A stretch of DNA of 64,000 nt from the NCBI GenBank assembly GCA_036405815.1, contig DASWWX010000011.1, positions 41,427 through 105,426 on the forward strand, written 5' to 3'. Both the position numbers and the translations under genes were made by a program. The notes beneath the pieces were generated by a model. It did no database searches. It was not told the origin of the DNA and was given only the letters and a program-made list of their open reading frames with translations. Shown here piece by piece: positions 17,124 to 26,953 of the stretch; the stretch's first letter is position 1, and every line of letters begins with the position of its first letter. The stretch comes from Solimonas sp036405815. GTDB lineage: Bacteria > Pseudomonadota > Gammaproteobacteria > Nevskiales > Nevskiaceae.

Positions 17124-18884
17124 TCAGCGCTCGACGGGTTCGCTGCGCGCAGGCGCCGCGGCGCCATCGGCGCGGACGAAGCCTGCGGGGGTGATCGCAT
17201 CCGCCTCCGGCGGCCGTAGCCGCTCCAGCACGCGCAGACTCATCACCTGCGCCACTTCCTGCTCGGCCATCGGCGCCAGATCGGCGCCGTGTTCCATGAA
17301 GTAGGTCTGCTGCGTCTCGTCGTGCGTGCGCACCACCACGGCGATGTCGGGATAGGCGGCGCGCACCAGATCGAAGATGCGTCGCGCCTCGGTGGTGTTG
17401 GGAATCGCGATCAGCACCAGGCCCGCCTCTTCGAGGCGGCAGCGGCGCAGCAGCGCGGGGCTTGAGGCATCGCCCTGCACGACTGCCCAGCCACGCTTGC
17501 GCAGCTTTTCGACGATGTCCGGGTTCTGGTCGATCACCAGAAACGGCAGCGCGGCCTTGGCCATGGTCTTGCCGATGATGCGGCCGACGCGGCCGTAACC
17601 GATCAGCACCGCGTGTCCGCCCGGCAGCGGTGGCGCCACCGGTTCGATCACGGGTGGGGTTGCAGGTGCGCGACGCAGCGCCTGCAGCACGCCCTCGATC
17701 CAGGGGATGCCGCGGAAGGTCAGCGGGTTGAGCGTGATCGACAGCAGCGCGCCGGCCAGGATCAGATCGCGGCCTTCCGGCGGCATCAGGCCCAGCGCCA
17801 CGCCCATGCTGGCGAGGATGAAGGAGAACTCGCCGATCTGCGCAAGGCTCGCCGAAACCGTCAGCGCGGTGTTCAGCGGATGGCGAAACAGCATGACGAT
17901 GCCGAACGCGGCCAGCGACTTGCCGACCATGATGATGGCCACCGTCATCAGCACCTGCAGCGGTTGTTCGAACAGGATGCCCGGATCGAACAGCATGCCG
18001 ACCGAGACGAAGAACAGCACGGCGAAGACGTGCTCCAGCACCTCGGCCTGCGCAGCGAAGCGCTTGCTGAGCCCTGCTTCGTTGACGACCACGCCAGCGA
18101 GGAACGCGCCGAGTGCGAGCGAGACGCCGAACCACACGGCGGCACCGTAGGCCATGCTGATCGCCAGCACGGTGACGAAGATCGTGATCAGCTCGCGTGA
18201 GCCACCGCGGATCAGTTCGCGCGACAGCCACGGGAACAGGCGCATGCCGATCGCATACATCAGCACGAAGAACAGGCCGATCTTGAGAAAGGTCAGCAGC
18301 ACCGTCATCGTCAGCGTGTCGCTGGCGCCCGGAACCTGGCTGGGCGTGCCGCCGAGAAAGCCCGCGAATGCCGGTAGCAGGATCAGCGTCAGCACCATCA
18401 CCAGATCCTCGACCACCAGCCAACCGACGGCGATGCGGCCGTTGACGCTGTCGATCAGCCCGCGATCCTGCAAGGCGCGCAGCATCACCACGGTGCTGGC
18501 CACCGACAGCGCCAGGCCGAATACCAGCGCGCCGCCCCAGGTCCAGCCCCAGGCCATCGCCACCAGCATGCTCAGGCCGGTCGCGACGGCGATCTGTACC
18601 ACCGCGCCGGGCAACGCGATGCGTCGGACCTCCCACAGATCACGGAGCGAAAAATGCGTGCCCACGCCGAACATCAGGAGGATGACGCCGATCTCGGCGA
18701 ACTCGCCGGCGATCGCGGCATCGGCGACGAAGCCGGGCGTGTGCGGCCCGATCACGATGCCGGCCAGCAGATATCCCACCAGCGGCGGCAAGCCCAAGCG
18801 TGCGACGCCAAAGCCTGCCGCGAAAGCCAGGCCCAGGCCGACGGCCAGGGTCGCGATCAGCGGCAGCTCGTGGGGCACGGCCAT
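17124..18884 (-). CDS. Kef/YbaL-type cation:proton antiporter with TrkA-N (RCK) domain
   Basis: 586-residue CPA2-family antiporter. Residues 1-~385 carry about 12 membrane segments, including GYLLAGIVIGPHTPGF and GVSLALGAFLAGVVVNE. A soluble NAD-binding TrkA-N domain follows from about residue 415 (AVLIGYGRVGRIIG, with an acidic FLVIDQNPD end of the second strand). It probably exports K+ in exchange for H+ under nucleotide control. The long variable tail resembles YbaL more than KefB/KefC. No kefF/kefG-type partner is adjacent. Convergent with mnmE. Confidence 0.88.
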   Translation of the reverse strand: MAVPHELPLIATLAVGLGLAFAAGFGVARLGLPPLVGYLLAGIVIGPHTPGFVADAAIAGEFAEIGVILLMFGVGTHFSLRDLWEVRRIALPGAVVQIAVATGLSMLVAMAWGWTWGGALVFGLALSVASTVVMLRALQDRGLIDSVNGRIAVGWLVVEDLVMVLTLILLPAFAGFLGGTPSQVPGASDTLTMTVLLTFLKIGLFFVLMYAIGMRLFPWLSRELIRGGSRELITIFVTVLAISMAYGAAVWFGVSLALGAFLAGVVVNEAGLSKRFAAQAEVLEHVFAVLFFVSVGMLFDPGILFEQPLQVLMTVAIIMVGKSLAAFGIVMLFRHPLNTALTVSASLAQIGEFSFILASMGVALGLMPPEGRDLILAGALLSITLNPLTFRGIPWIEGVLQALRRAPATPPVIEPVAPPLPGGHAVLIGYGRVGRIIGKTMAKAALPFLVIDQNPDIVEKLRKRGWAVVQGDASSPALLRRCRLEEAGLVLIAIPNTTEARRIFDLVRAAYPDIAVVVRTHDETQQTYFMEHGADLAPMAEQEVAQVMSLRVLERLRPPEADAITPAGFVRADGAAAPARSEPVER

Positions 18885-19010
18885 AGAGGAGAGGCTCCTG
18901 GAATCGTGGTTCGCGGTGCGTCGTGCGAGGCGGCGTCCAGTCTGCCATGGTCAACAATTAACCACACGTCGCGGCCGCGTCGCGGCGCCGGATCGGTCTA
19001 CAGTGCAGGC

Positions 19011-19472
19011 ATGACACCGGACGACTACACCGCCTTTCTGCACCGCAACATGCCGCTGACCGAGGCGATGGGCCTGCGCGTGCTGGACGCCGCGACCGGG
19101 CGCATCCGCCTGAGCGCGCCGCTGACGCCGAACCGGAATCTGCATGGCACCGCGTTCGGCGGCAGCCTGGCGGCGCTGGGCATCGTCGCCGGCTGGGCGG
19201 TGCTGCACCGCGGTCTGGCGGAGGCGAACGTGGCAGCGAGCCTGGTCGTGCATCGCAGCGAACTGGAGTATCGGAAACCGGCGACCACGGAGCTGATCGC
19301 GGATTGCGCGTTGCCGGCGGCGGACTGGCCGGCATTTTTGGCGACGCTGCGCGAGGGCCGTCGCGCCCGCATCGCGGTCGCGACCGATGTGAGCGCGGGC
19401 GGCGTCCAGGTGCTGCGCGTGGACGCGCAGTATGTGGCGCTGCCCGGTGCCGATGCCGGCGGCGCGACGTGA
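19011..19472 (+). CDS. YiiD C-terminal-type thioesterase domain protein
   Basis: 153-residue hot-dog-fold protein matching the stand-alone form of the YiiD C-terminal putative thioesterase domain. NRNLHGTAFGGSLAALGIVA is the typical core helix region; strands such as HRSELEYRKPATTELIADC follow. Acyl-CoA hydrolysis is inferred from family only. The longer open frame upstream overlaps the antiporter gene antisense and was rejected. Its stop overlaps the GTG start of the next gene (GTGA), so the pair is translationally coupled. Confidence 0.78.
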   Translation: MTPDDYTAFLHRNMPLTEAMGLRVLDAATGRIRLSAPLTPNRNLHGTAFGGSLAALGIVAGWAVLHRGLAEANVAASLVVHRSELEYRKPATTELIADCALPAADWPAFLATLREGRRARIAVATDVSAGGVQVLRVDAQYVALPGADAGGAT

Positions 19473-20323
19473 AGCGCGCGCGCATCGGCTGGGGTCTGGT
19501 GCTGGGGCTGCTGTGTACTCCGTTGCTGGCCGCGCCGCGCGTGGAACGGGTGGCATTCACACTCGACGACGGGCGACGCATCGAGGCCGAGCTGCGCGGG
19601 CCGGCGGGGCGTGATGCGCCGCTGCCCGTGGTGTTGCTGTTCGGCGGTTTTCGCGGGGCGGCGACGGTGCTGGATGCGGTGCCGTCAGATTTGCCCCTGA
19701 TTGCCGCCAGCTTCGATTATCCCTTCGATCCGCCGCGGCGTTTCCGCTTTCCGCAAAGCTTCGGCGACCTGCCGGCGCTCAAGCGCGGCATCGACCAGAC
19801 CTTCGAAGGCATCGAGCAATTGGTCGCGCATCTGCGCAGCCGCGACGATGTCGATGCCCAGCGCATCACCATCGTCGGCGCCAGCCTCGGTGCGCCGTTC
19901 GCAGTGATCTCGGCGGCGGAACTCGACCTGCCGGGGGTGGTGCTGGTGCATGGCTTCGGCGAGGTGCGTCGCGTCATCGCCCAACAGTTCATCCGCAAGC
20001 TGGAACCGCGTTACGGTGCGTGGGCGCGCGCGCCGAGCTGGGGCCTGGCCAACGCGATCACCTGGGGATTCCGCCTGCCGGCGCCGGAAGACTACGCGTC
20101 GCGACTGCGCGCCTCGCAACGCGTGCTGATGATCACGGCCGGCGACGACGATCTGATTCCCGCTCAAGCCACCGAGACGCTGTGGCAGTCGTTGCAGGCC
20201 TCGCAGGCGCGTGTCGAGCGCGTGGACCAGCCGGGCGTGCATCTGCGCGGTACCGGCGATGCGCGCATCGCCGACCTGGTGGGTCAGGCTCTGAGATGGA
20301 TGGGACGCGAAGGCCTGCGCTGA
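19469..20323 (+). CDS. exported alpha/beta hydrolase
   Basis: 284-residue predicted periplasmic hydrolase. The GTG start gives a signal peptide (VKRARIGWGLVLGLLCTPLL, cleavage near residue 22). The nucleophile elbow GASLG places Ser139; AGDDDLIP supplies a likely Asp and the late PGVHLRG the His. The substrate is unknown; esterase or dienelactone-hydrolase-like activity is possible. Coupled by a 4-bp overlap to the thioesterase-like gene, hinting at a shared acyl or ester substrate. Confidence 0.78.
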   Translation: MKRARIGWGLVLGLLCTPLLAAPRVERVAFTLDDGRRIEAELRGPAGRDAPLPVVLLFGGFRGAATVLDAVPSDLPLIAASFDYPFDPPRRFRFPQSFGDLPALKRGIDQTFEGIEQLVAHLRSRDDVDAQRITIVGASLGAPFAVISAAELDLPGVVLVHGFGEVRRVIAQQFIRKLEPRYGAWARAPSWGLANAITWGFRLPAPEDYASRLRASQRVLMITAGDDDLIPAQATETLWQSLQASQARVERVDQPGVHLRGTGDARIADLVGQALRWMGREGLR

Positions 20324-20447
20324 GACCGAGTCGCATCACGTGCGGCCGAACGCCGAAGCGATCCGGTCCGAGCGCGAGGCGATGACGCTCGATTTCCACA
20401 AGAGGCGCGCCTAGCATGACGCCATTCTTCTTGATCGAATCGCTGCG

Positions 20448-20975
20448 ATGACCGTCTATCGTCACTGTCCCCGTTGCGCCCGCCCGCTGGTCGATCGCGA
20501 ACAGGGCGGCTTCCTGCGCCGCGCCTGCGAGGACGGCGCCTGCGGCTTCGTCTGGTGGGACAACCCGACGCCGGTGGTGGCGGCGGTGGTCGAGCATGAA
20601 GGTGAGCTGATCCTGGCGCGCAACAAGCTCTGGCCGGTCAAGTTCTACGCGCTGATCACCGGCTTTCTCGAAAAGAACGAAGTGCCGCACGAGGCGGTGC
20701 TGCGCGAGGTCGAGGAAGAACTGGGGCTGAAGGCGCACACGCCCAGCTTCATCGGGCACTACAGCTTCGAGCGCATGAACCAGCTCATCATCGCCTACCA
20801 CGTCGTCGGCGAAGGCCAGATCGTGCTGGGCGAAGAGCTGAGTGATTACATCCGTGTGCCATTCGAGCGCGCCCGCTACTGGCCCGCAGCCACCGGTCTG
20901 GCCCTGCGCGACTGGCTGCGCGGGCGTGGCCACGACCCGCAGGCGATGGAACTGCCCGCGCGCCCGCGCGAGTGA
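20448..20975 (+). CDS. NUDIX hydrolase with N-terminal zinc ribbon
   Basis: 175-residue NUDIX protein. Cys7, Cys10, Cys27 and Cys32 form a likely zinc ribbon, as in NudC-type enzymes, and the Nudix box runs from Gly72 (GFLEKNEVPHEAVLREVEEE, then LG). It is much shorter than NudC (about 260 residues), so a general nucleotide-diphosphate or NADH pyrophosphatase role is only suggested. No close partner gene; the 120 bp upstream show nothing distinctive. Confidence 0.85.
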   Translation: MTVYRHCPRCARPLVDREQGGFLRRACEDGACGFVWWDNPTPVVAAVVEHEGELILARNKLWPVKFYALITGFLEKNEVPHEAVLREVEEELGLKAHTPSFIGHYSFERMNQLIIAYHVVGEGQIVLGEELSDYIRVPFERARYWPAATGLALRDWLRGRGHDPQAMELPARPRE

Positions 20976-21033
20976 AGAGTTCGCCAGAGATCTCGGCAGA
21001 GATGTCCTCGGAGATCTGCTTAAGGGTTTCGCG

Positions 21034-23187
21034 CTAGCCGAGGCGCGACAGCTCGCGCAGCAGTAAGGCGCGCGCAACGCGGTCCTGCAGCGTGCGCGGC
21101 GTCTCCAGGTTCAGGCGTTGCAGATGCGTGCGATCTTCGGCGCGCGGCGAGGGTGCGCGCAGGGCGGCCAGCAACAGGCGCCATTTCGGCGTCGAGGCGG
21201 CCGCGGCTTTGACGCGCTGCAGGGCCTTGAGCAGCAATTGCTCTTGCGCGGTGAAATCCGAGCCCAGCGGAAAGTCGGGCAGCAGATCGCCGCTACGCGC
21301 TGAAGCCAGTGCCGCATTCAGATGCTGCGGCAAATTGCGACGACAGGCCTCGGGAATCGTGTAGCCCGCCTCGATCTTGCCGGCCTTCTGCGCGGCGTCC
21401 AGCAACTGCGGCTGGAAGCGTGCATCCGCGATGGCGATCAGCGCCTTGGCCACTTCGCTGTCGGTCCTGGAGCGCAGGTCGGCGACGCCGTATTCGGTGA
21501 CGACGATGTCGCGCAGGTGGCGCGGAATCGTGCAGTGGCCGTAATTGAAGACAATGTTGCTGCTCGGCGGCTTGCCGTCCTGCTCACGGATGGCGCGGAT
21601 CAGGATGATGGAGCGCCCGGTGCGCAGCTGATGCGCCATGGCGACGAAGTTGTACTGCCCGCCGACGCCGGAAATCACACGGCCGTCATCGAGTCCGTCG
21701 GAGACGACCGCGCCGGACAGCGTCGCCATGATGCCGGTATTGATGAAGCGCGCGTGCTGACGCTGCAGTTGGTATAGCCGCGGATTCAGGTCGAGCTGGT
21801 TGACCTTGTCGACGCCGGTCATGCAGATCTCGCGGCGCTGCTGCTCGCTCAGATCGTGCAGGCCCTGATAGAAATCGCGCGGGCCGAGGAAGAAGCCGCC
21901 GTGCAGCACGATGCCATTGCGCAGCTGCGTGCCGAGGCAGCGCCGCATGACGCGGCGCGCCTCCGGATCGGCGACGTTGGCCAGCACGCGCGCGCCGTCC
22001 GGCGCGACCAGATGACCCTGCTCGTAGCGTGTGGCATCGGTGAACAGGCCGTGGTGCTGCAGGATCTGGAAATCCTGGGTGCGCAGCGCGCGTACACCCA
22101 GCGATTCCAGGCCGTCGAGCACGTCCGGCGTCAGGTGCTCGGGATCGCAGCGGCCGTCGTTGATCAGCTGTTGCAGCGCCCAGAAGTCGTAGACGCGGCG
22201 CTTGAGAATGCCGTCCTTGTACAGCGGCAGCAGGCCATCGACGAACATCTCGGTGGCGCCATACAGGCCGTCGTCGAACGGCGTCTGACCGCCGATCGCA
22301 GCGGCCAGCGGTTCGGTATCGGGGCCGGCACCCAGCGCGGCCAGCAGGTCGCGATACGCATCCGTGCGTGCGTGCCGCAGTCGTAAGGCGTGAACCACGG
22401 CGTCGCCCAGGGCGCCGATCCCGACCTGCAGGGTGCCGCCGTCACGTACCAGCGCGCTGGTGCGCAGGCCGATCGCATAGTCGGGCGTGGCCACCGGCGT
22501 CTTGGGGGTCGAGAACAGGGCGCTGTGATAACGCGGGGTGTCGATCACGCAATCGAAGACCGACGGTTCCACCTCAGCGTCGTTGACCATGTAAGGCAGG
22601 TTCGGATTGACCTGGCCGACCACGCAATGGGTGCGGCCGGCCGCCTGCAACATCGACACCAGTTCCGGCCCCGTATCCGGATTGCAGGACAGCGAATAGC
22701 GCAGTCCCTGCGGGGTGTCGCGCTTGCAGATCAGCTGCGCGACGACGTTGCAGCCCTGGTTGAACACGTCGCGTGCGGCGTGCGAGTAGTTGCTGCTGAC
22801 GTAGCGCTGCTGTGCCTGCGCATTGCCGAGCAGGCTGCCGGGCTTGAAGAAGAACTCGCAGACCTCGACGTTCGGCGGCAGGCGCTGGGCACGCAGCGCC
22901 TTCATGTAGTCGAGTTCAGGCACGCCGGCGAACACGCGCTCGGCGAACGGCTTGAGAAAGGCGCGCTCCAGGTCGCTGCCGGCGGCTGGAATCTCCAGCG
23001 ACAGCGCGGTCAGGATTTTCAGCGACAGCGTCGGGTCGGCAACCGCACGTGCATACAGCGCGTTCGCCAGCTCCACCGGCTTGCCCAGGCCCAGCGGCAG
23101 GCCGATGACGATGCGCTTACCGACGCGCGCGATGATCGCGTCCACGGCGGCGTCGACGTCGGTGACGATCAGCGGTGCGGCAGTCAT
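21034..23187 (-). CDS. acetyl-CoA hydrolase/transferase family protein
   Basis: 717-residue member of the class I CoA-transferase superfamily (acetyl-CoA hydrolase / 4-hydroxybutyrate CoA-transferase type). The C-terminal half shows ISGVGGQYNFVAMAHQLRTG and IVVTEYGVADLRSRTDSEVA, both characteristic; the catalytic Glu should lie before GVGGQ but was not assigned. Longer than the usual ~430-500 residues, matching the extended proteobacterial form with an extra C-terminal segment. Lies 31 bp downstream of a LysR gene on the same strand and is probably its target, with a role in acetyl-CoA/acetate balance beside aceEF. Confidence 0.85.
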   Translation of the reverse strand: MTAAPLIVTDVDAAVDAIIARVGKRIVIGLPLGLGKPVELANALYARAVADPTLSLKILTALSLEIPAAGSDLERAFLKPFAERVFAGVPELDYMKALRAQRLPPNVEVCEFFFKPGSLLGNAQAQQRYVSSNYSHAARDVFNQGCNVVAQLICKRDTPQGLRYSLSCNPDTGPELVSMLQAAGRTHCVVGQVNPNLPYMVNDAEVEPSVFDCVIDTPRYHSALFSTPKTPVATPDYAIGLRTSALVRDGGTLQVGIGALGDAVVHALRLRHARTDAYRDLLAALGAGPDTEPLAAAIGGQTPFDDGLYGATEMFVDGLLPLYKDGILKRRVYDFWALQQLINDGRCDPEHLTPDVLDGLESLGVRALRTQDFQILQHHGLFTDATRYEQGHLVAPDGARVLANVADPEARRVMRRCLGTQLRNGIVLHGGFFLGPRDFYQGLHDLSEQQRREICMTGVDKVNQLDLNPRLYQLQRQHARFINTGIMATLSGAVVSDGLDDGRVISGVGGQYNFVAMAHQLRTGRSIILIRAIREQDGKPPSSNIVFNYGHCTIPRHLRDIVVTEYGVADLRSRTDSEVAKALIAIADARFQPQLLDAAQKAGKIEAGYTIPEACRRNLPQHLNAALASARSGDLLPDFPLGSDFTAQEQLLLKALQRVKAAAASTPKWRLLLAALRAPSPRAEDRTHLQRLNLETPRTLQDRVARALLLRELSRLG

Positions 23188-23218
23188 GAGCGCTTCCGGT
23201 CGAAGAACGAGCCCGAGC

Positions 23219-24133
23219 TTAGAACTCGCGCTCGCGCTTTGTCGACGCGGCGAGTTGTTGCGTCAGCGCCAGCAGGTTGCGCAGCTGCGCGGACTGCGCA
23301 TCGTCGGCGCGGTGCATCAGCAGCAGGCGCGCCTTCGGTACCGGCTTTCGAAGTGGGCGAAACGCCACGCCCTCCGTGTTCATGCGCTGCATCGACGCCG
23401 GCACCAGCGAGACCCCCAGGCCGGACGCCACCAGGTTGACGATCGAGGTGACCTGCGAAGCCTCCTGCACGATGCGCGGGGCAAAGCCGGCCTTGCGGCA
23501 GGCGCCAGTGATCTCGTCGTGCAGGCCGGCGCCGACGCTGCGCGAGAACAGCACGAACGGCTCCAGCGACAGCGCCAGCAGCGCGAGCGCGGGTTTGGCG
23601 CTGAGTGCATGGCCGGCCGGCAATGCGACCACCAGGTCCTCCTCCAGCACGATCTGCTCGCGCAGGCCGGCGACCGGCTCCAGCAGTGGCCGCACGAACG
23701 CGGCATCGAGCGTGTCGCGGCCGACGGCAGCGGCCAGCGCCGGCGTGGCGTCCTCCTGCAGCGACAGCGTCACGCCCGGATAGCGCCGCCGGAACTCGCG
23801 GATCACGCGCGGGATCAGGGGATGGAACGGTGCCGAGTTGATCATGCCCAGCCGCAAGCGGCCCTGTTCGCCTTGCGCGACGCGACGCGCCCGCTCGCCG
23901 GCCAGCGACGCATCGCGCAGCAGCCGGCGTGCGTCCTCGAGAAAGGCATGCCCGGCCGGTGTCAGCGTGACGCCGCGCGCGGCGCGCTGGAACAGCGTCG
24001 CGCCCAGCTCGCGTTCCAGCTGCTGGATCTGCTGCGACAGCGGCGGCTGGTTCATGCCCAGCCGCCGCGCGGCGCGGGTGAAATGCAGTTCCTCGGCCAC
24101 GGCGACGAAGTAGCGCAGGTGTCGCAGTTCCAT
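23219..24133 (-). CDS. LysR-family transcriptional regulator
   Basis: 304-residue regulator. The N-terminal winged helix-turn-helix reads MELRHLRYFVAVAEELHFTR and continues AARRLGMNQPPLSQQIQQLE, close to the BenM/CatM subgroup; the remainder is the periplasmic-binding-like effector domain. Divergent from aceE across 129 bp and immediately upstream of the CoA-transferase gene. Probably controls that gene, itself and perhaps aceEF in response to a small acid or acyl-CoA-related metabolite. Confidence 0.9.
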   Translation of the reverse strand: MELRHLRYFVAVAEELHFTRAARRLGMNQPPLSQQIQQLERELGATLFQRAARGVTLTPAGHAFLEDARRLLRDASLAGERARRVAQGEQGRLRLGMINSAPFHPLIPRVIREFRRRYPGVTLSLQEDATPALAAAVGRDTLDAAFVRPLLEPVAGLREQIVLEEDLVVALPAGHALSAKPALALLALSLEPFVLFSRSVGAGLHDEITGACRKAGFAPRIVQEASQVTSIVNLVASGLGVSLVPASMQRMNTEGVAFRPLRKPVPKARLLLMHRADDAQSAQLRNLLALTQQLAASTKREREF

Positions 24134-24146
24134 CCAGACGTTTCCG

Positions 24147-24170
24147 ATATGGCAAAAGCCGGTTGCATAT
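24147..24170. promoter_or_regulatory. candidate LysR operator between LysR gene and aceE
   Basis: Imperfect dyad: ATATGGCAA and TTGCATAT facing each other across 7 bp, 14 bp from the LysR start. Size and position fit a LysR-type binding site. No footprint data; inferred from symmetry only. Confidence 0.4.
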
Positions 24171-24262
24171 ATTGGACGTATGAAGCGGGCCAGGTCTAGA
24201 TTGAGTCCTTACATCACCGGGCCGCGGATGGTCCGGGATACGGTGCGAGCCAGGAGAAGACC

Positions 24263-26947
24263 GTGAGCGACAGGGCCGGCGACGATATCGACCCGCAGGA
24301 AACCCAGGAATGGCTGGAAGCGCTGGAGGCCGTGCTGCGCCACGAGGGCCCGCAGCGCGCGCATTTCCTGCTCGAAGCGCTGACCGAGAAGGCGCGCCGC
24401 AGCGGCGCGCACATTCCGTATTCGGCCAACACCGCGTACATCAATACGATTCCGCTGAATCGGGAAGCGCGGTCACCCGGCGATCACGCGTTGGAGCGCA
24501 AGATCCGCTCGATCATCCGCTGGAACGCGATGGCGATGGTGGTCAACTCCAACCGCGAACACGCCGGCATCGGCGGGCACATCGCCAGCTTCGCGTCGGC
24601 AGCAACGCTGTACGACGTCGGCTTCAACCATTTCTGGAAGGGTGCGGACCATCCGCAGGGTGGCGACCTGGTCTACATCCAGGGTCATTGCACGCCGGGC
24701 ATTTACGCCCGCGCCTTTCTCGAAGGCCGCCTGACCGAGGCGCAGCTCGAGCGCTTCCGCATGGAGGCGTTGAAGCCCGGCTTGTCGAGCTACCCGCATC
24801 CCTGGCTGATGCCGGACTTCTGGCAGTTCGCGACGGTCAGCATGGGCCTGGGCCCGATCATGGCGATCTACCAGGCGCGGCTGATGAAGTACCTGCACAA
24901 CCGTGGCATCAAGGACATGACCGGCCGCAAGGTCTGGTGCTTCTGCGGCGACGGCGAGATGGACGAGCCGGAATCCCTCGGCGCGATCGACATCGCCGAC
25001 CGCGAGAAGCTCGACAACCTCGTATTCGTCGTCAACTGCAATCTGCAGCGCCTGGACGGCCCGGTGCGCGGCAACGGCAAGATCATCCAGGAACTCGAAG
25101 GCGTGTTCCGCGGTGCCGGCTGGAACGTGATCAAGCTGGTCTGGGGCGCGCAGTGGGACGCGCTGCTGGCGCAGGACAGCAGCGGCAAGCTGATGCAGCT
25201 GATGAACGAGACCGTCGACGGCGAGTACCAGAACTTCAAGGCCAAGGGTGGCGCGTACACGCGCGAACATTTCTTCGGCAAGTATCCGGAAACGGCACGG
25301 CTGGTCGAAACCTGGAGCGATGCGCAGATCGCCGCCCTCAACCGCGGCGGCCACGATCCGCACAAGATCTATGCCGCCTACGACGCCGCGATCCGGCACG
25401 AAGGCACGCCGACGGTGATCCTGGCCAAGACCGTGAAGGGTTACGGCATGGGCGAGGCCGGCGAAGGCCAGAACATCACGCACCAGCAGAAAAAGATCGG
25501 CGAAAGCGCGCTCAAGGCGTTCCGCGACCGTTTCGAGATCCCGATTTCGGACGACCGCATCGACAGCCTGCCGTTCTACCGGCCGGCCGAGGACTCGCCC
25601 GAGATCCAGTATCTGAAAGCGCGCCGTGAGGCGCTGGGCGGGCCGCTGCCCGCCCGCCGCGTCAACAACGAGGCGCTGGAGATTCCGGCGCTGTCGGCCT
25701 TCGAGAAGATCACCGCCGGGTCTGGCGAGCGGGAGATCAGCACGACGATGGCGTTCGTGCAGTTGCTGCAGACCTTGTGCCGCGACAAGCACATCGGCAA
25801 GCGCATCGTGCCGATCGTGCCGGATGAGGCGCGCACCTTCGGCATGGAAGGCATGTTCCGTTCGCTGGGCATCTATTCCATCGTCGGCCAGAAGTACAAC
25901 CCGGAGGACGCCGACCAGCTCGCGTTCTACAAGGAAGACATCAAGGGCCAGATTCTCGAAGAAGGCATCACCGAAGCCGGCGCGATGTCGTCGTGGATCG
26001 CCGCCGCCACCGCCTACGCCAATCACGGCGTGTCGCTGCTGCCGTTCTTCATCTTCTATTCGATGTTCGGCTTCCAGCGCGTCGCCGACCTGTGCTGGGC
26101 GGCTGGCGACATGCGCGCGCGCGGCTTCCTGCTCGGTGCCACCGCCGGCCGCACCACGCTCAACGGCGAGGGTCTGCAGCATGAGGATGGTCACTCGCAC
26201 CTGATCGCCGGCACGGTGCCGAACTGCCGCGCCTACGATCCCGCCTACGCCTACGAGCTGGCGGTGATCGTGCAGCACGGCATGAAGGCGATGTACGTCG
26301 AGCACCAGGACATCTACTACTACCTCTCGGTCTACAACGAGAACTACGCACACCCGCCGATGCCGCCGGGTGTCGAGGCCGGCATCGTCAAGGGCATGTA
26401 CCTGCTGCGTGCGGAAGACAAGCCCACGTCGGCGCACGTGCAGTTGCTGGGTTCGGGCTCGATCCTGCGAGAAGTGGTCGCCGCCGGTGAACTGCTCAAG
26501 GAAGAATGGGGCGTGACCAGCGACGTCTGGAGCGTGCCGAGCTTCACGGAACTGGCGCGCGACGGTCGCGAGGTCGAACGCTGGAACCTGCTGCACCCCA
26601 ATGAAAAGCCGCGCAAGTCCTACGTGCAGGAATGCCTCGAAGGCATGACCGGCCCGGCGATCGCCTCCAGCGACTGGGTGCGCGGCTATGCCGACCAGAT
26701 CCGCCCCTACATGCCCAAGGCCGGCAACGGCGCGCCGATGCCTTATCACGTGCTCGGCACCGACGGCTTCGGGCGTTCCGACAACCGTCCGGCGCTGCGC
26801 GACTTCTTCGAGATCGACCGCCGCTGGATCGTCGTCAAGGCGCTAGCGGCGCTGGCCGAGCAGAAGCGCGTGCCGGCCGAGCGCGTCTCGCAGGCGATCA
26901 AGATCTACGGCATCAAGCCGGACCGCGCGGCCCCCTGGACGGTATAA
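24263..26947 (+). CDS. aceE: pyruvate dehydrogenase E1 component (homodimeric)
   Basis: 894-residue thiamine-diphosphate enzyme that decarboxylates pyruvate and acetylates the lipoyl groups of AceF. The ThDP-binding motif GDGEMDEPES is near residue 230, and the family opening DIDPQETQEWLEALEAVLRH is typical. Length fits the single-chain E1 (~890). The GTG start at 24263 follows GGAGAAG at 24251-24257, a good ribosome-binding site. Six bp before aceF; divergent from a LysR gene. Confidence 0.99.
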   Translation: MSDRAGDDIDPQETQEWLEALEAVLRHEGPQRAHFLLEALTEKARRSGAHIPYSANTAYINTIPLNREARSPGDHALERKIRSIIRWNAMAMVVNSNREHAGIGGHIASFASAATLYDVGFNHFWKGADHPQGGDLVYIQGHCTPGIYARAFLEGRLTEAQLERFRMEALKPGLSSYPHPWLMPDFWQFATVSMGLGPIMAIYQARLMKYLHNRGIKDMTGRKVWCFCGDGEMDEPESLGAIDIADREKLDNLVFVVNCNLQRLDGPVRGNGKIIQELEGVFRGAGWNVIKLVWGAQWDALLAQDSSGKLMQLMNETVDGEYQNFKAKGGAYTREHFFGKYPETARLVETWSDAQIAALNRGGHDPHKIYAAYDAAIRHEGTPTVILAKTVKGYGMGEAGEGQNITHQQKKIGESALKAFRDRFEIPISDDRIDSLPFYRPAEDSPEIQYLKARREALGGPLPARRVNNEALEIPALSAFEKITAGSGEREISTTMAFVQLLQTLCRDKHIGKRIVPIVPDEARTFGMEGMFRSLGIYSIVGQKYNPEDADQLAFYKEDIKGQILEEGITEAGAMSSWIAAATAYANHGVSLLPFFIFYSMFGFQRVADLCWAAGDMRARGFLLGATAGRTTLNGEGLQHEDGHSHLIAGTVPNCRAYDPAYAYELAVIVQHGMKAMYVEHQDIYYYLSVYNENYAHPPMPPGVEAGIVKGMYLLRAEDKPTSAHVQLLGSGSILREVVAAGELLKEEWGVTSDVWSVPSFTELARDGREVERWNLLHPNEKPRKSYVQECLEGMTGPAIASSDWVRGYADQIRPYMPKAGNGAPMPYHVLGTDGFGRSDNRPALRDFFEIDRRWIVVKALAALAEQKRVPAERVSQAIKIYGIKPDRAAPWTV

Positions 26948-26953
26948 GTCATC

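Noticed and set aside
24473..26749. Long minus-strand open frame opposite aceE
   Set aside because: Shadow of aceE: no recognisable domain, low-complexity translation and no start signal.
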